From assembly GCA_038502445.1 (NCBI GenBank), contig JAHLJS010000006.1, positions 4,812,553 to 4,876,552 on the forward strand: a stretch of 64,000 bases of DNA. The letters are read 5' to 3'. A program made the position numbers and the translations under genes. Shown piece after piece: positions 22,221 through 34,213 of the stretch (within the stretch, counting starts at the first letter, position 1; each line of letters starts with the position of its first letter). Below the pieces are notes generated by a model that searched no databases, was not told where the DNA came from, and saw only the letters and a program-made list of their open reading frames with translations. Origin of the DNA: Eremochloa ophiuroides (Eukaryota > Streptophyta > Magnoliopsida > Poales > Poaceae).

Positions 22221-24860
22221 TTAGCTGATGATGAGTTCAGAAGCCTCGCCGAAGCTGCTGCTGCTGGTAGTTGTGGCCGCCGCTGGTGGCGTCGTCGTTA
22301 GCGCATCGGCGACGACCTTCGCCACGGCGTCCTTGACCGGCTGCTCCTCCCAGTCAGTTCCTGGCGACTGTGACACACGAGAGCAGCACTGTTAGCAGCC
22401 GTTTCGCCAAATACGACATACAGTACTAGTGTCACACAGGAGAATCATTAACTTTTCACAGGTAGTGTCTATGTCAGCCTTGCTATACATAAGTCGATCA
22501 CGGACGAAAAATCGGTAACGCATGATTATGATAAGAGATACTGACTACTGAGATGCCAATGAAGGTCAGAGAGGCTCAGAGAGCGTGTGTTCATACTGCG
22601 TGCAGATCTTTTCCCTCCCTCAGCCCTTATACATGTGACGGGGCTGCTAGCTCCAATTTTCAAGCAGGTGTTTTACTTTGCATGGAATCTTGTCGGATTT
22701 TACATAAACGAGAACTAATGCATGTGCACCCCCTGATCGCTTCATTAATCAACGAAAGATTCTCCGGACCGTTTGTTGCTTTTTCTTATTATCAACTTGA
22801 TGATGCACGGCATCTCCTATCTTCTTGCTGTAGTACTGGCTAGTAGCTAGTTTTCTACTACTAATACCTTAGTCTTCTTCATCTAACATTGCATGCATGC
22901 ATGGTTTACTTTGGTGCATAGCAGATACTAAATGTTCCTGACAATGGTACTGTAATATATATGTCGAACTTTTGCATCATTGCTAGCTACTAGTGTAGTT
23001 TCTTGTTCATCTATCACATCCAAATGAAAATGTTATGATATTCATCTACTGTTAACAACTACTATACTAACTAACCTAGAACTAGCATGTATGTCAAACC
23101 GAATCCACCATCAATCAATCGTCAATTATGACTGATATATTTGCAGTTGTGTACCATCTCCGGATGGTAGAGGCTGGAACCTGGTTCCATTATCTAAAAA
23201 AATGACTGATATATTTATGATCAATCATCATGTCATGTGAGACAGACATTGGATAGTGTGGAGTATACCTTGATTTGCATCGTCAGAACAGCTCTTGGTG
23301 AGGCGTTCTTCAATCTGGTACGCCTACCGCCATCTCCGCCGCCGCTTGTGCTCATTGCCACCAGGCTGACGCCATCTCCGATCTGCTCTTTCAGGCACTG
23401 CAGCGTCCGGACCACCACGTCCGTCATGTTGCATGGCGACGATGCTGACGACGGCGATCTCACCGCTATCTTCAGCGTGAAAAGCCCTTCGTTTGCCGCC
23501 CTGGTTATCTCGACCTCCACCTTCGTCGTCTCGCCGGAAGCATGGTCATCCTTGCGGCGGCAGTCACCGTGGGTCAGCCGTGACTCCAAGGACCTGTTCT
23601 CCTCCTCGAGCTCTGCCACCTTGGCCTCTAGAGACCTAACGTACTCCCTTGCCCTGATCAGTATCGACGTTTTGTCCTTCTGTGGTATAGAGAAGATCGA
23701 CGAATTAAGCAAATGAATGAATACTCGTTCTAGTCAGAAAAGTAGCAAATGAATGAATGATCAGACAGACAGACACACACACACACACACACGATCGTAT
23801 ATATATATACGTACCTTGGAGCCAGGTGGAAGGACGGCCTTGAGAGCGTGGAAGCTGTCGTTGAGCTTCTCTCGCCGCTTGCGCTCGGAGAACATGTGCT
23901 GAAGCTGGTTCACCGACGGCGGCTGCGCCGCCTCAGCGGCAGCGGCTGCCTGGTAGTAGTACTGCTGCTGGCTGTACCTCGCCGCCACGTGCATCTTGGA
24001 CAGCACCGACATGGCCGTCTTGAACATCCTCTGCCCACACGCGCCGGGCTTCTGCGGCCTCTTGGGGCCAAGGTGCCGCGCGTAGTGCTTGAACGCACCG
24101 GTGGTTTTGACTGGCGGCGACTCCGGCGCCGGCGCCGCCGCCGGCCCGTGGAGGTTGGCGTACTGGCGGTGGTCGTAAGATGGCATCACGGGTGATGGTG
24201 GTAATAGTGGCACGTGCGAGGAGACCTCCGGGTACTGCTGGTTGCCGCCGGCCGCCGCGGCCGACCCCGGCGCGGCGAGGACGTGCGCCGAGGAGCTCGC
24301 GGGGCTGCAGGAGAGGGAGGCGGAGGCAGCAGGCAGCGAGATCGACGACGACGACGACGAAGGGAAGCTGCAGGTGCCGGCGTGGTGCGAGTCGTCGAGG
24401 AGGTCTTCCACGATAGGATAGACTGCTGCTTCGTCGTCCATGCTCATGCGCATGCTGATCTGCATGTTGATCGATAAAGGAGTTAATTAAGAAACTTCTT
24501 TTAATTTGTGTGTCCTGAATCTCTGCACGAAATCTGCATGTGCTTCTTTTGATTTCATGATTAAATTGGTCGGTGCGGCTTGCCTGGTTGAGGTGGTGCT
24601 GAATCTGTGAGCTGATGAGAAACTGCTCCTGCTCGTTCTCCGTGTACTGATGAAGGTCTGCAGGGCTGCAGCTGTGTGCGTGCGTGCAGAATGATCAGTC
24701 AGATCAGCAAAGCTAAGAGCAAGGGGCCGGCAGAGCACGCTCAACAGCTTGAGGCAAGAAAACCATACCTGCTGGCAGCGTAGCCGCACATGAAGCCGTT
24801 GTTGCCGCCGGCGTTGGTGGCGGCGTAGCCATGGAGCCAGCTGCCGCTATCCATGTCCAT
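22221..24860 (-). CDS. bHLH transcription factor, bHLH041-like
   Basis: A nuclear DNA-binding regulator of the basic helix-loop-helix family. My gene model has five exons: 24769-24860, 24584-24671, 23815-24459, 23269-23679 and 22221-22367. All junctions keep frame and give 460 residues. The start is the ATG at 24860 (MDMDSGSWLHG). The bHLH domain spans about residues 248-310. Its basic part reads HMFSERKRREKLN, with the His-Glu-Arg spacing (H-x3-E-x3-R) that predicts E-box/G-box binding. The domain is split by an intron after LPPGSK, and helix 2 continues as KDKTSILIRAREYV into a leucine-rich coiled segment. The C-terminal part (about 325-440) looks ACT-like. The N-terminal half is rich in Ser, Ala, His and Gln. 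Intron 2 (24460-24583) uses CAG|GCAAGC, a GC donor, unless a GT site was missed. Intron 4 (22368-23268) carries a LINE-tail insertion. The bHLH041 assignment rests on the HM-SERKRREKLN-SF and LPPG-KKDK-S-L pattern. Confidence 0.9.
23143..23201 (+). mobile_element. 5'-truncated LINE tail in bHLH intron 4
   Basis: A 59-bp insert contains GATGGTAGAGGCTGGAACC and TGGTTCCATTATCT followed by seven A. It is flanked by an exact 15-bp duplication, atgactgatatattt (23128-23142 and 23202-23216). The ending is the kind seen at the 3' end of grass LINEs. It lies in the intron, antisense to the gene. Confidence 0.85.
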
Positions 24861-25041
24861 GCTCTGTCTAGCTAGGCGTGGCTGCAGGTTCTTTAACACA
24901 AGCCGGCCGGCCGTTATTAGTTACTTGCAATTGCTTGTTCTAAGAAGAAGCCCAGCTATAGTAGTAGTAGCAGCAGCAGCAGCTACAAAGCTGTGATATA
25001 CGGATGAGCGCCCTTGGTCTGGAACTCTCTGGATCTGATGC

Positions 25042-25051
25042 CTATATATAG
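25042..25051 (-). promoter_or_regulatory. Probable TATA box of the bHLH gene
   Basis: The palindromic CTATATATAG lies about 180 bp upstream of the bHLH start codon. A transcription start some 30 bp downstream would leave a 5' UTR of about 150 nt, normal for a plant gene. Confidence 0.6.
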
Positions 25052-26453
25052 ACCTAAAAGGCAAAAGGCTGTATCTCTTTGTTGGGTGCGTCGGATCCGA
25101 TTCCGACCAAGAAGACGGAATTGTGATGAAGGAGATGGATGGATTGATAGGGAGAGAACGCACGTGCTGGGTTGGAGTGAAGAAAAATTAGTGGTGAAGT
25201 CATGGGGAGCGACGGGGAGTCTACGGTCAATTTCGTTTGGCTGCGCTGCGAGAAAGAAAAATGGCCACCCGGTGGAAATTAAAAGAAAGAGGGATACAGA
25301 AATGGGCTTAGACGCTTAGCTAGCTAAAAGACGCCGTGCACCTTACCTAAGCTTACACTTCTTTTCAACGAACTTCTCTTGGATCCATCCGTGCCGATAT
25401 GATGACTCGATCGTATGTTATTTCCAGAGTGAAAAATGTGTCCTTAGACTTTAATATACTCTCTTTTTTTTTTTCAAATCCTCAGCTAGCACTGCTAAAA
25501 ATTGATTTCGCGAGACACGTCTATTTTATTTTTTAAGACGGACAGACGTGGAGTACAACTCGCGAGCGACCGTACGTGGCTCCACCAGATCCGGCGGGCG
25601 TGCCCTTCTCCACCTTCTGATATGCGGCGCCCAAACCCTCCTCCACTTCCTGATCAGACGACCTGTGCAAGAGATGAAGAGCGACATGTCATCCGGGGCT
25701 CGTGCAATGGCAACGGTTGCGCGATGGAGCTGACGAAGGCGGTGGCACGTCCGGGCCTAGCGGACCCCTATCCCAATGACGCTCCCTAGGGCTTGCTGGA
25801 GCGGGTGCGTTAGATCGAGCGAAGCGGCGGTGGTGGCGCGTCTGGATCGACGGCGGCGGCGCGAGGCCTATATGTAGGCCCATTTTGGGTTGTAGGCTCC
25901 TTGTGTTTGTTTTTATTTGATTTTCTCATGCTGGCATTTTGACCCTCTTTGAAAAGATCGATTAACACAGACCTATTGCTCAAGATAGATATAATGCTCG
26001 CTTCAGTAAAGATTTTGATTGTCTTTGGAAAAAATATTGCAATATGGTGTACGCGCGTCAGTGAACTCTTAAGGTGATCATCTGAGGACCTTTAACTTTT
26101 CAAGTATTTTATTCAACCTGAATTCACACTTCAAATAATGGAAATACTTAAAAATTGAATGACCCAAATAATCATTTTGGGAATCTATGAAATTAGATGG
26201 AAATATTGAATAGTTTACAACCTATATATGGTGTATTTCACTTTTATTTTGGCAAAGAAATCAGTGAGGATATATATAGTCTTTTTGGAGTGGTCTTGGG
26301 CATCTGTTGTGGATTTCACAAGTGTTCATATAAGCCCAACACGTATGATAAAGCTATAGTTTGTCTATGTGTTGGACATGCAAATAGACACAGTATATAT
26401 TGTGAATCCAGGACAGGTGTCCACGTCTACTTCATCAGGTCTTCAAATATATA
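25052..26453. other. Upstream region of the bHLH gene; no gene seen
   Basis: The first few hundred bases probably hold promoter elements. A GC-rich patch at 25540-25880 has overlapping frames on both strands without a recognisable domain. The rest is AT-rich. Confidence 0.35.
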
Positions 26454-26682
26454 CTTAATCCGTCCTAAATTATAAATCGTTTGACTTTTTAATCATAAGT
26501 TTGACAACTCGTTTTATTCAAAAAATTTGCGCAAAAAGAGTTAAATTTAACTTATTCTTGAAGAACTTTTATTAATAAAGCACGTCATAACAAAAAGTCG
26601 TATTTTAGACAAATTTTTGAATAAAATGAGTGGTTAAACTTAGAGAAAAAGTCAAATAACTTATAAATTGAAACGGAGAGAG
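26454..26682. mobile_element. Stowaway-like MITE
   Basis: Left CTTAATCCGTCCTAAATTAT and right TATAAATTGAAACGGAGAGA-type termini are imperfect inverted repeats flanked by TA (26452-26453 and 26683-26684). Confidence 0.75.
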
Positions 26683-28366
26683 TATGTATATTTTGATGGC
26701 AAAAGACTGTGGAGGAGATACCTACAGTACACAGAAAACTTTAGAAACCCGCGGCGCATCTGTTCAGCACGGAGCCAGGAATTTCTGCTCGCCGCCCATG
26801 GGGAGATGGCATTTGGTCGATCCACTTGCCACTTTGTAGTCGTTGCACACTAATTGCATCCGAATCGGACGAGGTTTCCTTATATATTTAATTCGCCAAC
26901 TTGTGTTGTATTATCTTTGTTCATTAAAACATACAATTCTAGCATAGTACTATAGTTTAGTATTTTAAATTTGTCAATTATAGATAAAAATATTAATATT
27001 TAGGATATCAAATAAATATCATTGAATTAGTTAAGAGAATATAGTTTTATACGAGTAATAAATTAATTTAAAATCGTAAATGTGAATAGTATTTACTATA
27101 AATTTAGTTAAACGCGAACTATTTTTATGGCTCGTAACTTATAGTTGTATATTTTTTTTAAGGAATGGAGGGAGTAGGTACGACCAATCGAATTGACGAT
27201 CCGAAACTTTTACTTTTACCCGCAACATGTTGGGTACGGTGGTCCTCGGAAGTTACGTTCAATGCACGCACGGGCAAAAGCCAAGGCGAGAGCATATAAG
27301 AGCAGCCAGGGGGTCTGCATTCATATACTGCACATACGAATGACTCAGCACTTATCCATACGAATGAACGCACGCAAATACTGCTCCTCTGTAATAAGAA
27401 GTTGCTGAAGACGTCACGTATATTTCACTTACAATCATGATTTCTTGTATACACATGCATGTATATTGGCGTGAAAGTTGTCACACATCATGGAATCACT
27501 AATATTCAGTATCGAGAGAAAGACGAGAGATGCAAGAGACATGGCAATAAGAGAATGGAAGCATCGAGTCATGCACGGCCACGCGCTGGGTTAAGGAGGC
27601 GGCTACTGCCTTGAACCCTTTTTGGGAGTGGAAGAAATGTTTAGGCGTTTAGCCATGCCGAGGGGCACCTAGATTTGGATTATAATTGTTAAGATTGGGT
27701 AAGGAATATTTAATTTCCGAACTATGCCTAGCTAGGGCCACACAGGGTCTACCATATGCCCATATCCTCCCATGGATAGAAGTAGACAATTTGGAAGGGT
27801 AAATAGAAGTTCTTTAAAATGTTCTTTTACAATGATAAATGTATGCATTCTTGATAAAAATGCAAGCATATACTTTAAGTTTTAATTTGAGTAAAATGGT
27901 GCAGTTGAATAATTTAGATGTGGTATATATTTGAGTGTCGATTTGGTTTATAATGTCATGCGTGTGAGTAATCTTCAAAAAATGTGAGGCCGTTATTGAT
28001 GATGATGAGTAGAACCTATTGAATCGATGGTCAGATTTTTTTTTTTTTGAGTATTTTTTTTTAACAACACATCTAACGATTAATGTGTAGATTCTACATT
28101 TAGTAATATAATATCCCAAAGATTTACCTCTCTTTTTCGAATCCATCGCGCGAACACTAACATGTACTAGGCTCTAATATAAAAGAACTCACGATTATAC
28201 TCATAATATTTCTAAAATTTGTTTTATTTTTCCGAACGCAGCACCACGTAAGCATTGAGCTGTTACTATTATGGGAAAAAAAATTCCTTAAAAACCGCTT
28301 GGCAGACGAAGGTACACCATACCCTACCTTGCCACCACACCCAAGTAACTCGAGACTACGTGAATA
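26683..28366. other. Intergenic, no gene seen
   Basis: The stretch at about 26930-27177 ends in GGAATGGAGGGAGTA and may be a Stowaway-like element with a lost left end. Other frames are short and unconvincing. Confidence 0.4.
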
Positions 28367-28606
28367 CTCTCTCCGTCCCATAAAGACTATCGTTTTAAAC
28401 TTTTCAGAGACTGTGTTTGCCAGTCCGTCTTATTCAAAAAATTTGTACAAAATACAAAATCAATAAATAATTATTAAAGTATCTCTAATGATATAACATA
28501 TCATAAAAAAATAAATGATATTTATACAAAATTTTTAAATAAGACGAATGGTCAAACGTGATGTCTGAAAAATCTAAAACGACAGTCTTTATAGGACGGA
28601 GAGGAG
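28367..28606. mobile_element. Stowaway-like MITE
   Basis: Left CTCTCTCCGTCCCATAAAGA and right TCTTTATAGGACGGAGAGGA are near-perfect inverted repeats. TA flanks both ends (28365-28366 and 28607-28608). Confidence 0.85.
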
Positions 28607-28862
28607 TAGTTTTTTTCCTTTTGACTTGGTAAAAATATTGTAATAAATATTTGAGAGCCTAATAAACGATTTCAAATGAAAGAAGTTTGAACCGAAAGAT
28701 ATTCGTCCCTGGAGAAAATTATTATTAGCTACCAAGTATACTCTGTTGCCTAGTGTGATTCTGAAAGTCTCCAATCAGTAAGAGTATATGACACTGGCGA
28801 TGGTATTATAATAGAATAAGTGAGCAGGTCCATTCCAGAAAATACGTACGACGATGTCACGT

Positions 28863-29075
28863 CTAGGGCAGCCCTAGTAGGGCTTGATCCAACAATTGAC
28901 TGGCGTATTTGTCTCTCTCTCTCTGATAACTAATGTGATGCTCAGTCGGCGGCATATCTATATCTATAATCTAGGGCAGCCCCTAGTAGGGCTTGATCCA
29001 ACAATTGACTGGCGTATTTGTCTCTCTCTCATAACTAATGTAATGCTCAGTCGGCGGCATATCTATATCTATAAT
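28863..29075. repeat. Tandem duplication, two copies of about 107 bp
   Basis: Copy 1 (28863-28970) and copy 2 (28971-29075) both start CTAGGGCAGC and end in CTATATCTATAAT. They share CTTGATCCAACAATTGACTG and CTCAGTCGGCGGCATAT. They differ by a C insertion, the length of the CT run, and a few substitutions. Confidence 0.95.
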
Positions 29076-29688
29076 ATAAATAATAAGTAATAAATTTATA
29101 TGGTACCATCTGGCGGCTTAGAAATCAACGTTCGTTTCCTAGAAGGATCAGCCAGTGACGGTGGACAGGACACGTGGATACGTATATCAATCAACCAAAG
29201 AAAGCCCCCTCAAAAAAAGAAAAGTTCAGACGGTCAACGTAACATGGCGCACAATTAATATTACAAACAGTACAACAACAAGCCACACACAAGACAAGGT
29301 ATAATACCTATTATATTCCTGGAGTTTTTTTTATACATACTGTACATTATAGGAGTATATATTATTATTACTGGAGTTAGTACTACTACCTCGCAGTGGA
29401 TTATTAGTATACGTATAGTACAACATAGAAAAATCAAGGTCGCGCGAACGCAGACGGAGAAAGTTCCGAGCGAGTTCGACGGCCACGGTGACTGGGGTCG
29501 GAGGTCTTTGGCTGCTGCTGTCTGCTAGTACTGGTAGGTGTGGTGGTGGCGCTGCTGCATAGAGTAGCGCGCAATGATGATGACTGACGATTCCAAGCCG
29601 GACCTGACCGGGCGCCGGCGGATCGGACAATGGAACGGAAAGGAAAGGAAAGGAAAGACGCGACGACACTTTTTCTGGTGACCTAGTA

Positions 29689-29931
29689 CTCCTTGCGTCT
29701 CATAATAAACAGTAAATATTTGACTTCTGCAATTTCTATTTGATCGTTCGTCTTATTTAAATTTTCTATACAAATAATAAATTAAACAAATCATTATGAA
29801 AATATCTCTAACAATAAAATAAGTTCATAATAAAATAGATAATATTTATTTAAATTTTAGTGAATAAGACTGAACTGGTCAAACATGAATCGCAGAAGTC
29901 AAAGAATTACGTTTATTATGGACGGAGGGAG
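29689..29931. mobile_element. Stowaway-like MITE
   Basis: Left CTCCTTGCGTCTCATAATAA and right TTATTATGGACGGAGGGAG-type inverted termini are flanked by TA (29687-29688 and 29932-29933). Confidence 0.85.
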
Positions 29932-31178
29932 TAGGCTCCTACTGAGCGCCTGTTTAATTCCTGAATTTAGGAATGTTATTATAAATAGGTACTCCTATTT
30001 GGATACCAATAAAAGAAACTAATTATATATTTCGTTAGTAAACTATACTTACAAGATAATTTTATTAAGCCTAATTAACCTGTTATTAGCACATATTAAC
30101 GGTACCATCATGAATCGAATCATTGACTAATTAAGCTTATTATAAAATCTATCTCGCAAAATAGTTACAATGTAAGCATATTTAGTACTAACATTCCATG
30201 TGATATACTAGCTCCCGCGCTCCTCGCAGTCACAGGTCCGATGGCTAACCTTCCGGCCTTCCGGGCGGGTTCCGAGGTACGGCGACGAACGTATCCACAT
30301 GGAAGGTGCCCGCGATCGAGCCGCGACCACACGAGGTGGGCCACCGACCTAATCCTATCCTATACAGTACTATTCGCATCGATCCGCAGTAGTACTAGTA
30401 GTAGCCAGGTATAGCCAAAATAGCCAGTGGGCCCAGCAGGCAGCGGTCGTAGTACGTGTGCTCCGTGACCGTGAGGCGGGAGCTAGCAGCATCCCACACG
30501 TACGTACTGTACGTGTTACGACGAACGGTCAATGCCGCAGCCGGGAGGGACTGTTCAAAGTTTCACACACACAGACACCAAGCACGGTTTAGCTCGAGGA
30601 AAGCGAGAAGTAACAGGAGAGATGAGAAGCTTAGGCTTTCCATCATTGACTCGCACTACTTCGTATTTAACCCCCCAGCATATATTGAGTCCTCGTTCTG
30701 CTGTATGTTTGGGTCTATTTATGCATGCTTATAATAATAACGATTAATTGCCACCACGACGGTCGTGTAGGACGAGGATATTCAAACGAACGGTCACCGG
30801 CCGGCAAGTGCTCAGTTAGCGTTAACGTTACGATGGCAGTAGTGGGTGGCGTAGCTGGTGCAGGCTGTTGCCCATAAATGACTGCTTATATTATTCTACG
30901 CAATATAATGGCACCACACGGACAGATCGAGCTTGTTGGTAGAGGGTCTCCAGCACGTATGTCCGACGGCGCCGGCGGGCTACACTACTAGCTAGCTCCT
31001 CCATCGCGATCCATCACCATAGAGTCATCGACTGCCACTCTACGACGACGTTAGTACTCAGTCCCAAAATATCGATCAATCATTTCTGCTCGAGCATGGT
31101 GTAGAAATACTTCAATTCAAACTATTGACCGCTTTCCCTAGACCCCAAAACGTACTACGCCTCCTACAATTTTATATA
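29932..31178. other. Intergenic, no gene seen
   Basis: 29950-30200 resembles one arm of a Tourist-like MITE (starting GCGCCTGTTTAATTCCTG) without a clear second end. 30220-30560 is GC-richer without a gene. Confidence 0.35.
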
Positions 31179-31455
31179 CTCACTCCGCTCTAAAATAGAT
31201 ATCATAATGAAATGCGTGCTGATCAATCTTTCTCAACTTTGACCGAGCTTGTAGAAAATATATGCAATAGTTTATACCTTGAGCTTATAGAAATACGTAC
31301 AACAGTTATACCTCCAAATAAATTCATTATGAAAGTATATTCAATGATCTATCTAATGATATTAATTATATTATATATATATATATATGGTCAAAGGATA
31401 GAAGCCTTTAACTTCTCGGAAAGTGAAAATAATATCTATTTTGAGACGGAGGAAA
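31179..31455. mobile_element. Stowaway-like MITE upstream of the DENR gene
   Basis: Left CTCACTCCGCTCTAAAATAG and right CTATTTTGAGACGGAGGAAA are inverted repeats, flanked by TA (31177-31178 and 31456-31457). It lies about 325 bp before the DENR start codon. Confidence 0.8.
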
Positions 31456-31780
31456 TATATCGGTAATATGTGGACATGAAAAAGAAGAAAAAAAAAGCAA
31501 ACGAATTACTTTTTCGGGAGGCCAGCAAGAGAACTCACAGCCCATTCGTTTAATTCATCTCTGTCGGCCCATCAAGCCCCAATATCAGACCACTCCCTCC
31601 TCCCTACCCAATTCTCCTTCCCGGGCTTTCCTTACCTCCGCGGCCCAAGACAACAGCCGAGCCCGAGCACGAGCAGCAGACAGCACCGCACCAGGTAGCA
31701 GAAGCACACAAAGTGACTTTTTATTCCCCAGGCAAACAATCGCCACCCCCAGCCCCGCAAACCGAATCGAAGCAGCGGCG

Positions 31781-33823
31781 ATGGCGGCGGAGAAGCCGGC
31801 TCCGGTGCGCGTGCTCTACTGCGGCGTCTGCGGCCTCCCAGCCGAGTACTGCGAGTTCGGCCCCGACTTCGAGCGCTGCAAGCCCTGGCTGCGCGCGCAC
31901 GCGCCCGGCGTCTACCCGGACGACCTCGTCGCCGCTTCCTCCTCCTCCGGTTCGTCCCCCGGGCCCTTCCTTCCCCCTCTTAGCGCTGCCGCCTAGTCTG
32001 ACTCGCATGTGCTTGGTTGATCTGCCCGGGCGCGCAGCCGGCGGCGGCGGCGGCGACAAGGACGTCGATAAGGTCGGGGAGCGCCTCCAGCGCGTCGGGA
32101 TCTCCGACGGCTCCACCAGCGCCGCAGGTCCGTGCCCGCCTTACCTCGTGCTGTGAACTCCCCACTGTGGTTTTCCTAGTCGGTAGGGGCTACGGAGGAT
32201 GGTGGATGCCGACCTTCAATCTGCGATGCTATTTGGAGGGGGCGAAATTGATATCTGATCTCTGTGTGCTGCTCATGCTCTATCGTTTCAGGGGATGCTT
32301 CCGCGTCTAAACCTGATGAGGTGAAACGCCTGCCTGGTGGTAAGCTCAAGAAAAAGGTTGGTCCCCCTGTCATCCACGCCTAAGAATTCACCTCATTACA
32401 GTTGAATCATGGTGATTTACATTTGATTGCTACTAGTCTGTGTGACCCAAATATACTGTTTAGCGTTAGTTCAGAAGTTGAGTTGATCTTTCGTTACTGT
32501 ATTATACCTCATCTATTTAAGTGGTTTTGGAAAAAAAAAAAAACCCCCTCTTGTTCTGTGCTGAATCTACAGCTGATTTAGCTGTTGGGCCAATGTCTAC
32601 ATTTTGTAATATGAACTGCTGTCATGCTACTGTCTGTCTGAGTTTGGGCCAGTTGAGGTGTCTGTAGACAGCATCCTTCGGTTGTGGTACAACGAATTTC
32701 GTTAAACACAGTGTTCCTTTCCAATCACAGGAGAAGCAAGAGGTTGTCATTGAGAAGATTGTCCGCAACAAGCGCAAATGTGTGACTGTGGTGAAGGGAC
32801 TTGAATTGTTTGGTGAGTTGTTTTCTGAAAGGAAATCTTCATGAGTGAAATGGTCGCGTCAAAGTACACTACAGTGGGTTGCTGCATGTATCTTAAATCG
32901 AACTCTCCTAGAAGTCTTGGATGATAGATGTTTTCATTAAAATGATTTTGATTTTGATTATATGTTCTTCCCTGAACCTTTAGGTGTAAAGCTGAGTGAT
33001 GCTTCTAAGAAGCTTGGGAAGAAGTTTGCAACTGGAGCTTCTGTTGTGAAGGTACTCTGTCATGGTTCCTGATGTTGTTGCATTTTTTAATTTGAGCATT
33101 GCTGAATCGGATTCTTCTCTGCTCTGTTCCTTAGGGCCCGACTGAGAAGGAGCAAATTGACGTGCAAGGGGACATATCATATGATATTGTGGAGTTCATT
33201 ACAGATACATGGCCTGATGTAATTCATCTCTGCATTTTATTATGTTTTACATACCTTAGAAGTTCTGATACTGTATCCACATAATTCATTTGGTGTTACA
33301 GCACACGGCATTATGTGGAACACATCGACTGATAAAGTGGAAAACTATCACTTGGTGCTCTATGATTGAAATAGGAATTAGAGAACCAAAATACCATTAG
33401 GTTATCTTGTTTCTGGAATTGGAATAGGAACATTTATTTTTTTCTTAGTTCACTTTGTTGGCGCACAAACACTGCAAGTGTTCCTTCCATAAATCTTGCT
33501 AAGTATTAGTGAAACTATACTAATTTTGGTATAAGCAATATGTTGCTGTACCTTTTCTTCGACTAATAAGGAGTAGATTCATATGACATTTTCTCTTCTC
33601 TAGTGAGCTAGCTCAAGTATGTGACAAGTTGCCATTTAGGACTATTGAAAATGATAATCTGTGACTTCTGAGAACTTTATGCCCATGATATGTGCGTAAT
33701 ATTATTGCTTCCATCAAAGGCTGTTTTATGTTATTATTAAGTTGTCATTGCTTTGTTCTTTATCAGGTACCTGAGTCGGCCATTTTCTTCATTGAAGATG
33801 GAAGGAAGGTTCCTGCTGCTTGA
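31781..33823 (+). CDS. DENR: Density-regulated protein homologue (DENR), translation factor
   Basis: A cytosolic translation factor. DENR pairs with MCT-1 to recycle 40S ribosomal subunits and to promote re-initiation after short upstream ORFs (family knowledge). Seven exons fit plant splice sites and keep frame: 31781-31949, 32038-32127, 32292-32356, 32731-32812, 32984-33051, 33135-33218 and 33767-33823. The product has 204 residues, close to the usual 190-200. Residues 9-37 contain the N-terminal cysteine-rich signature (VLYCGVCGLPAEYC; Cys14, 17, 24 and 33), a likely metal site. A low-complexity Ser/Gly linker follows. From about residue 110 comes the SUI1/eIF1-like domain, with the basic loop IVRNKRKCVTVVKGLE and the end FFIEDGRKVPAA. 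The start is the only ATG in a good GC-rich context before the Cys-rich region. I see no truncation or frameshift, so it is probably functional. The MCT-1 partner is not in this window. Confidence 0.96.
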
Positions 33824-34213
33824 TGCCATATGGTTTAGAAGGCGCAAGACCAATGGATTTACAAATATATATAATACAGAGATAAAGCAAAGGCATGGCT
33901 GTTAAGGCATGTAGCGGTCATACCAGTTCGTCTGTTGCCCGAAGTCATAGACTGTTGTTCCAGTTTTAGGCGTAGTTAACAAGTGGCATTTTGTTTACCA
34001 CTGTCACCTGCTTCCATGTATGAAATCAAATCTATACAATTATTTATAATTTACTTAAGTGTGATGTCTGTTGTGTGACTATGTTTCGTCAAAAAAGTGG
34101 CATGCCCCTTGGATACCGTCAGTTGATAAATGTCGCCAGCACTGCAGCATAACTAGAAAGAAAGCTTAGAAGCATACAAACCCTTATTTCCTTCCACACG
34201 GTGCTAATCTCTA
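33824..34213 (+). other. DENR 3' UTR and downstream flank
   Basis: The DENR 3' UTR follows the TGA at 33821-33823 and probably ends before about 34080. The rest is AT-rich sequence up to the Helitron. No other gene is seen. Confidence 0.4.

Noticed and set aside
23848..24195. 115-codon plus-strand frame opposite the bHLH exon 3
   Set aside because: It is the antisense shadow of a GC-rich coding exon.
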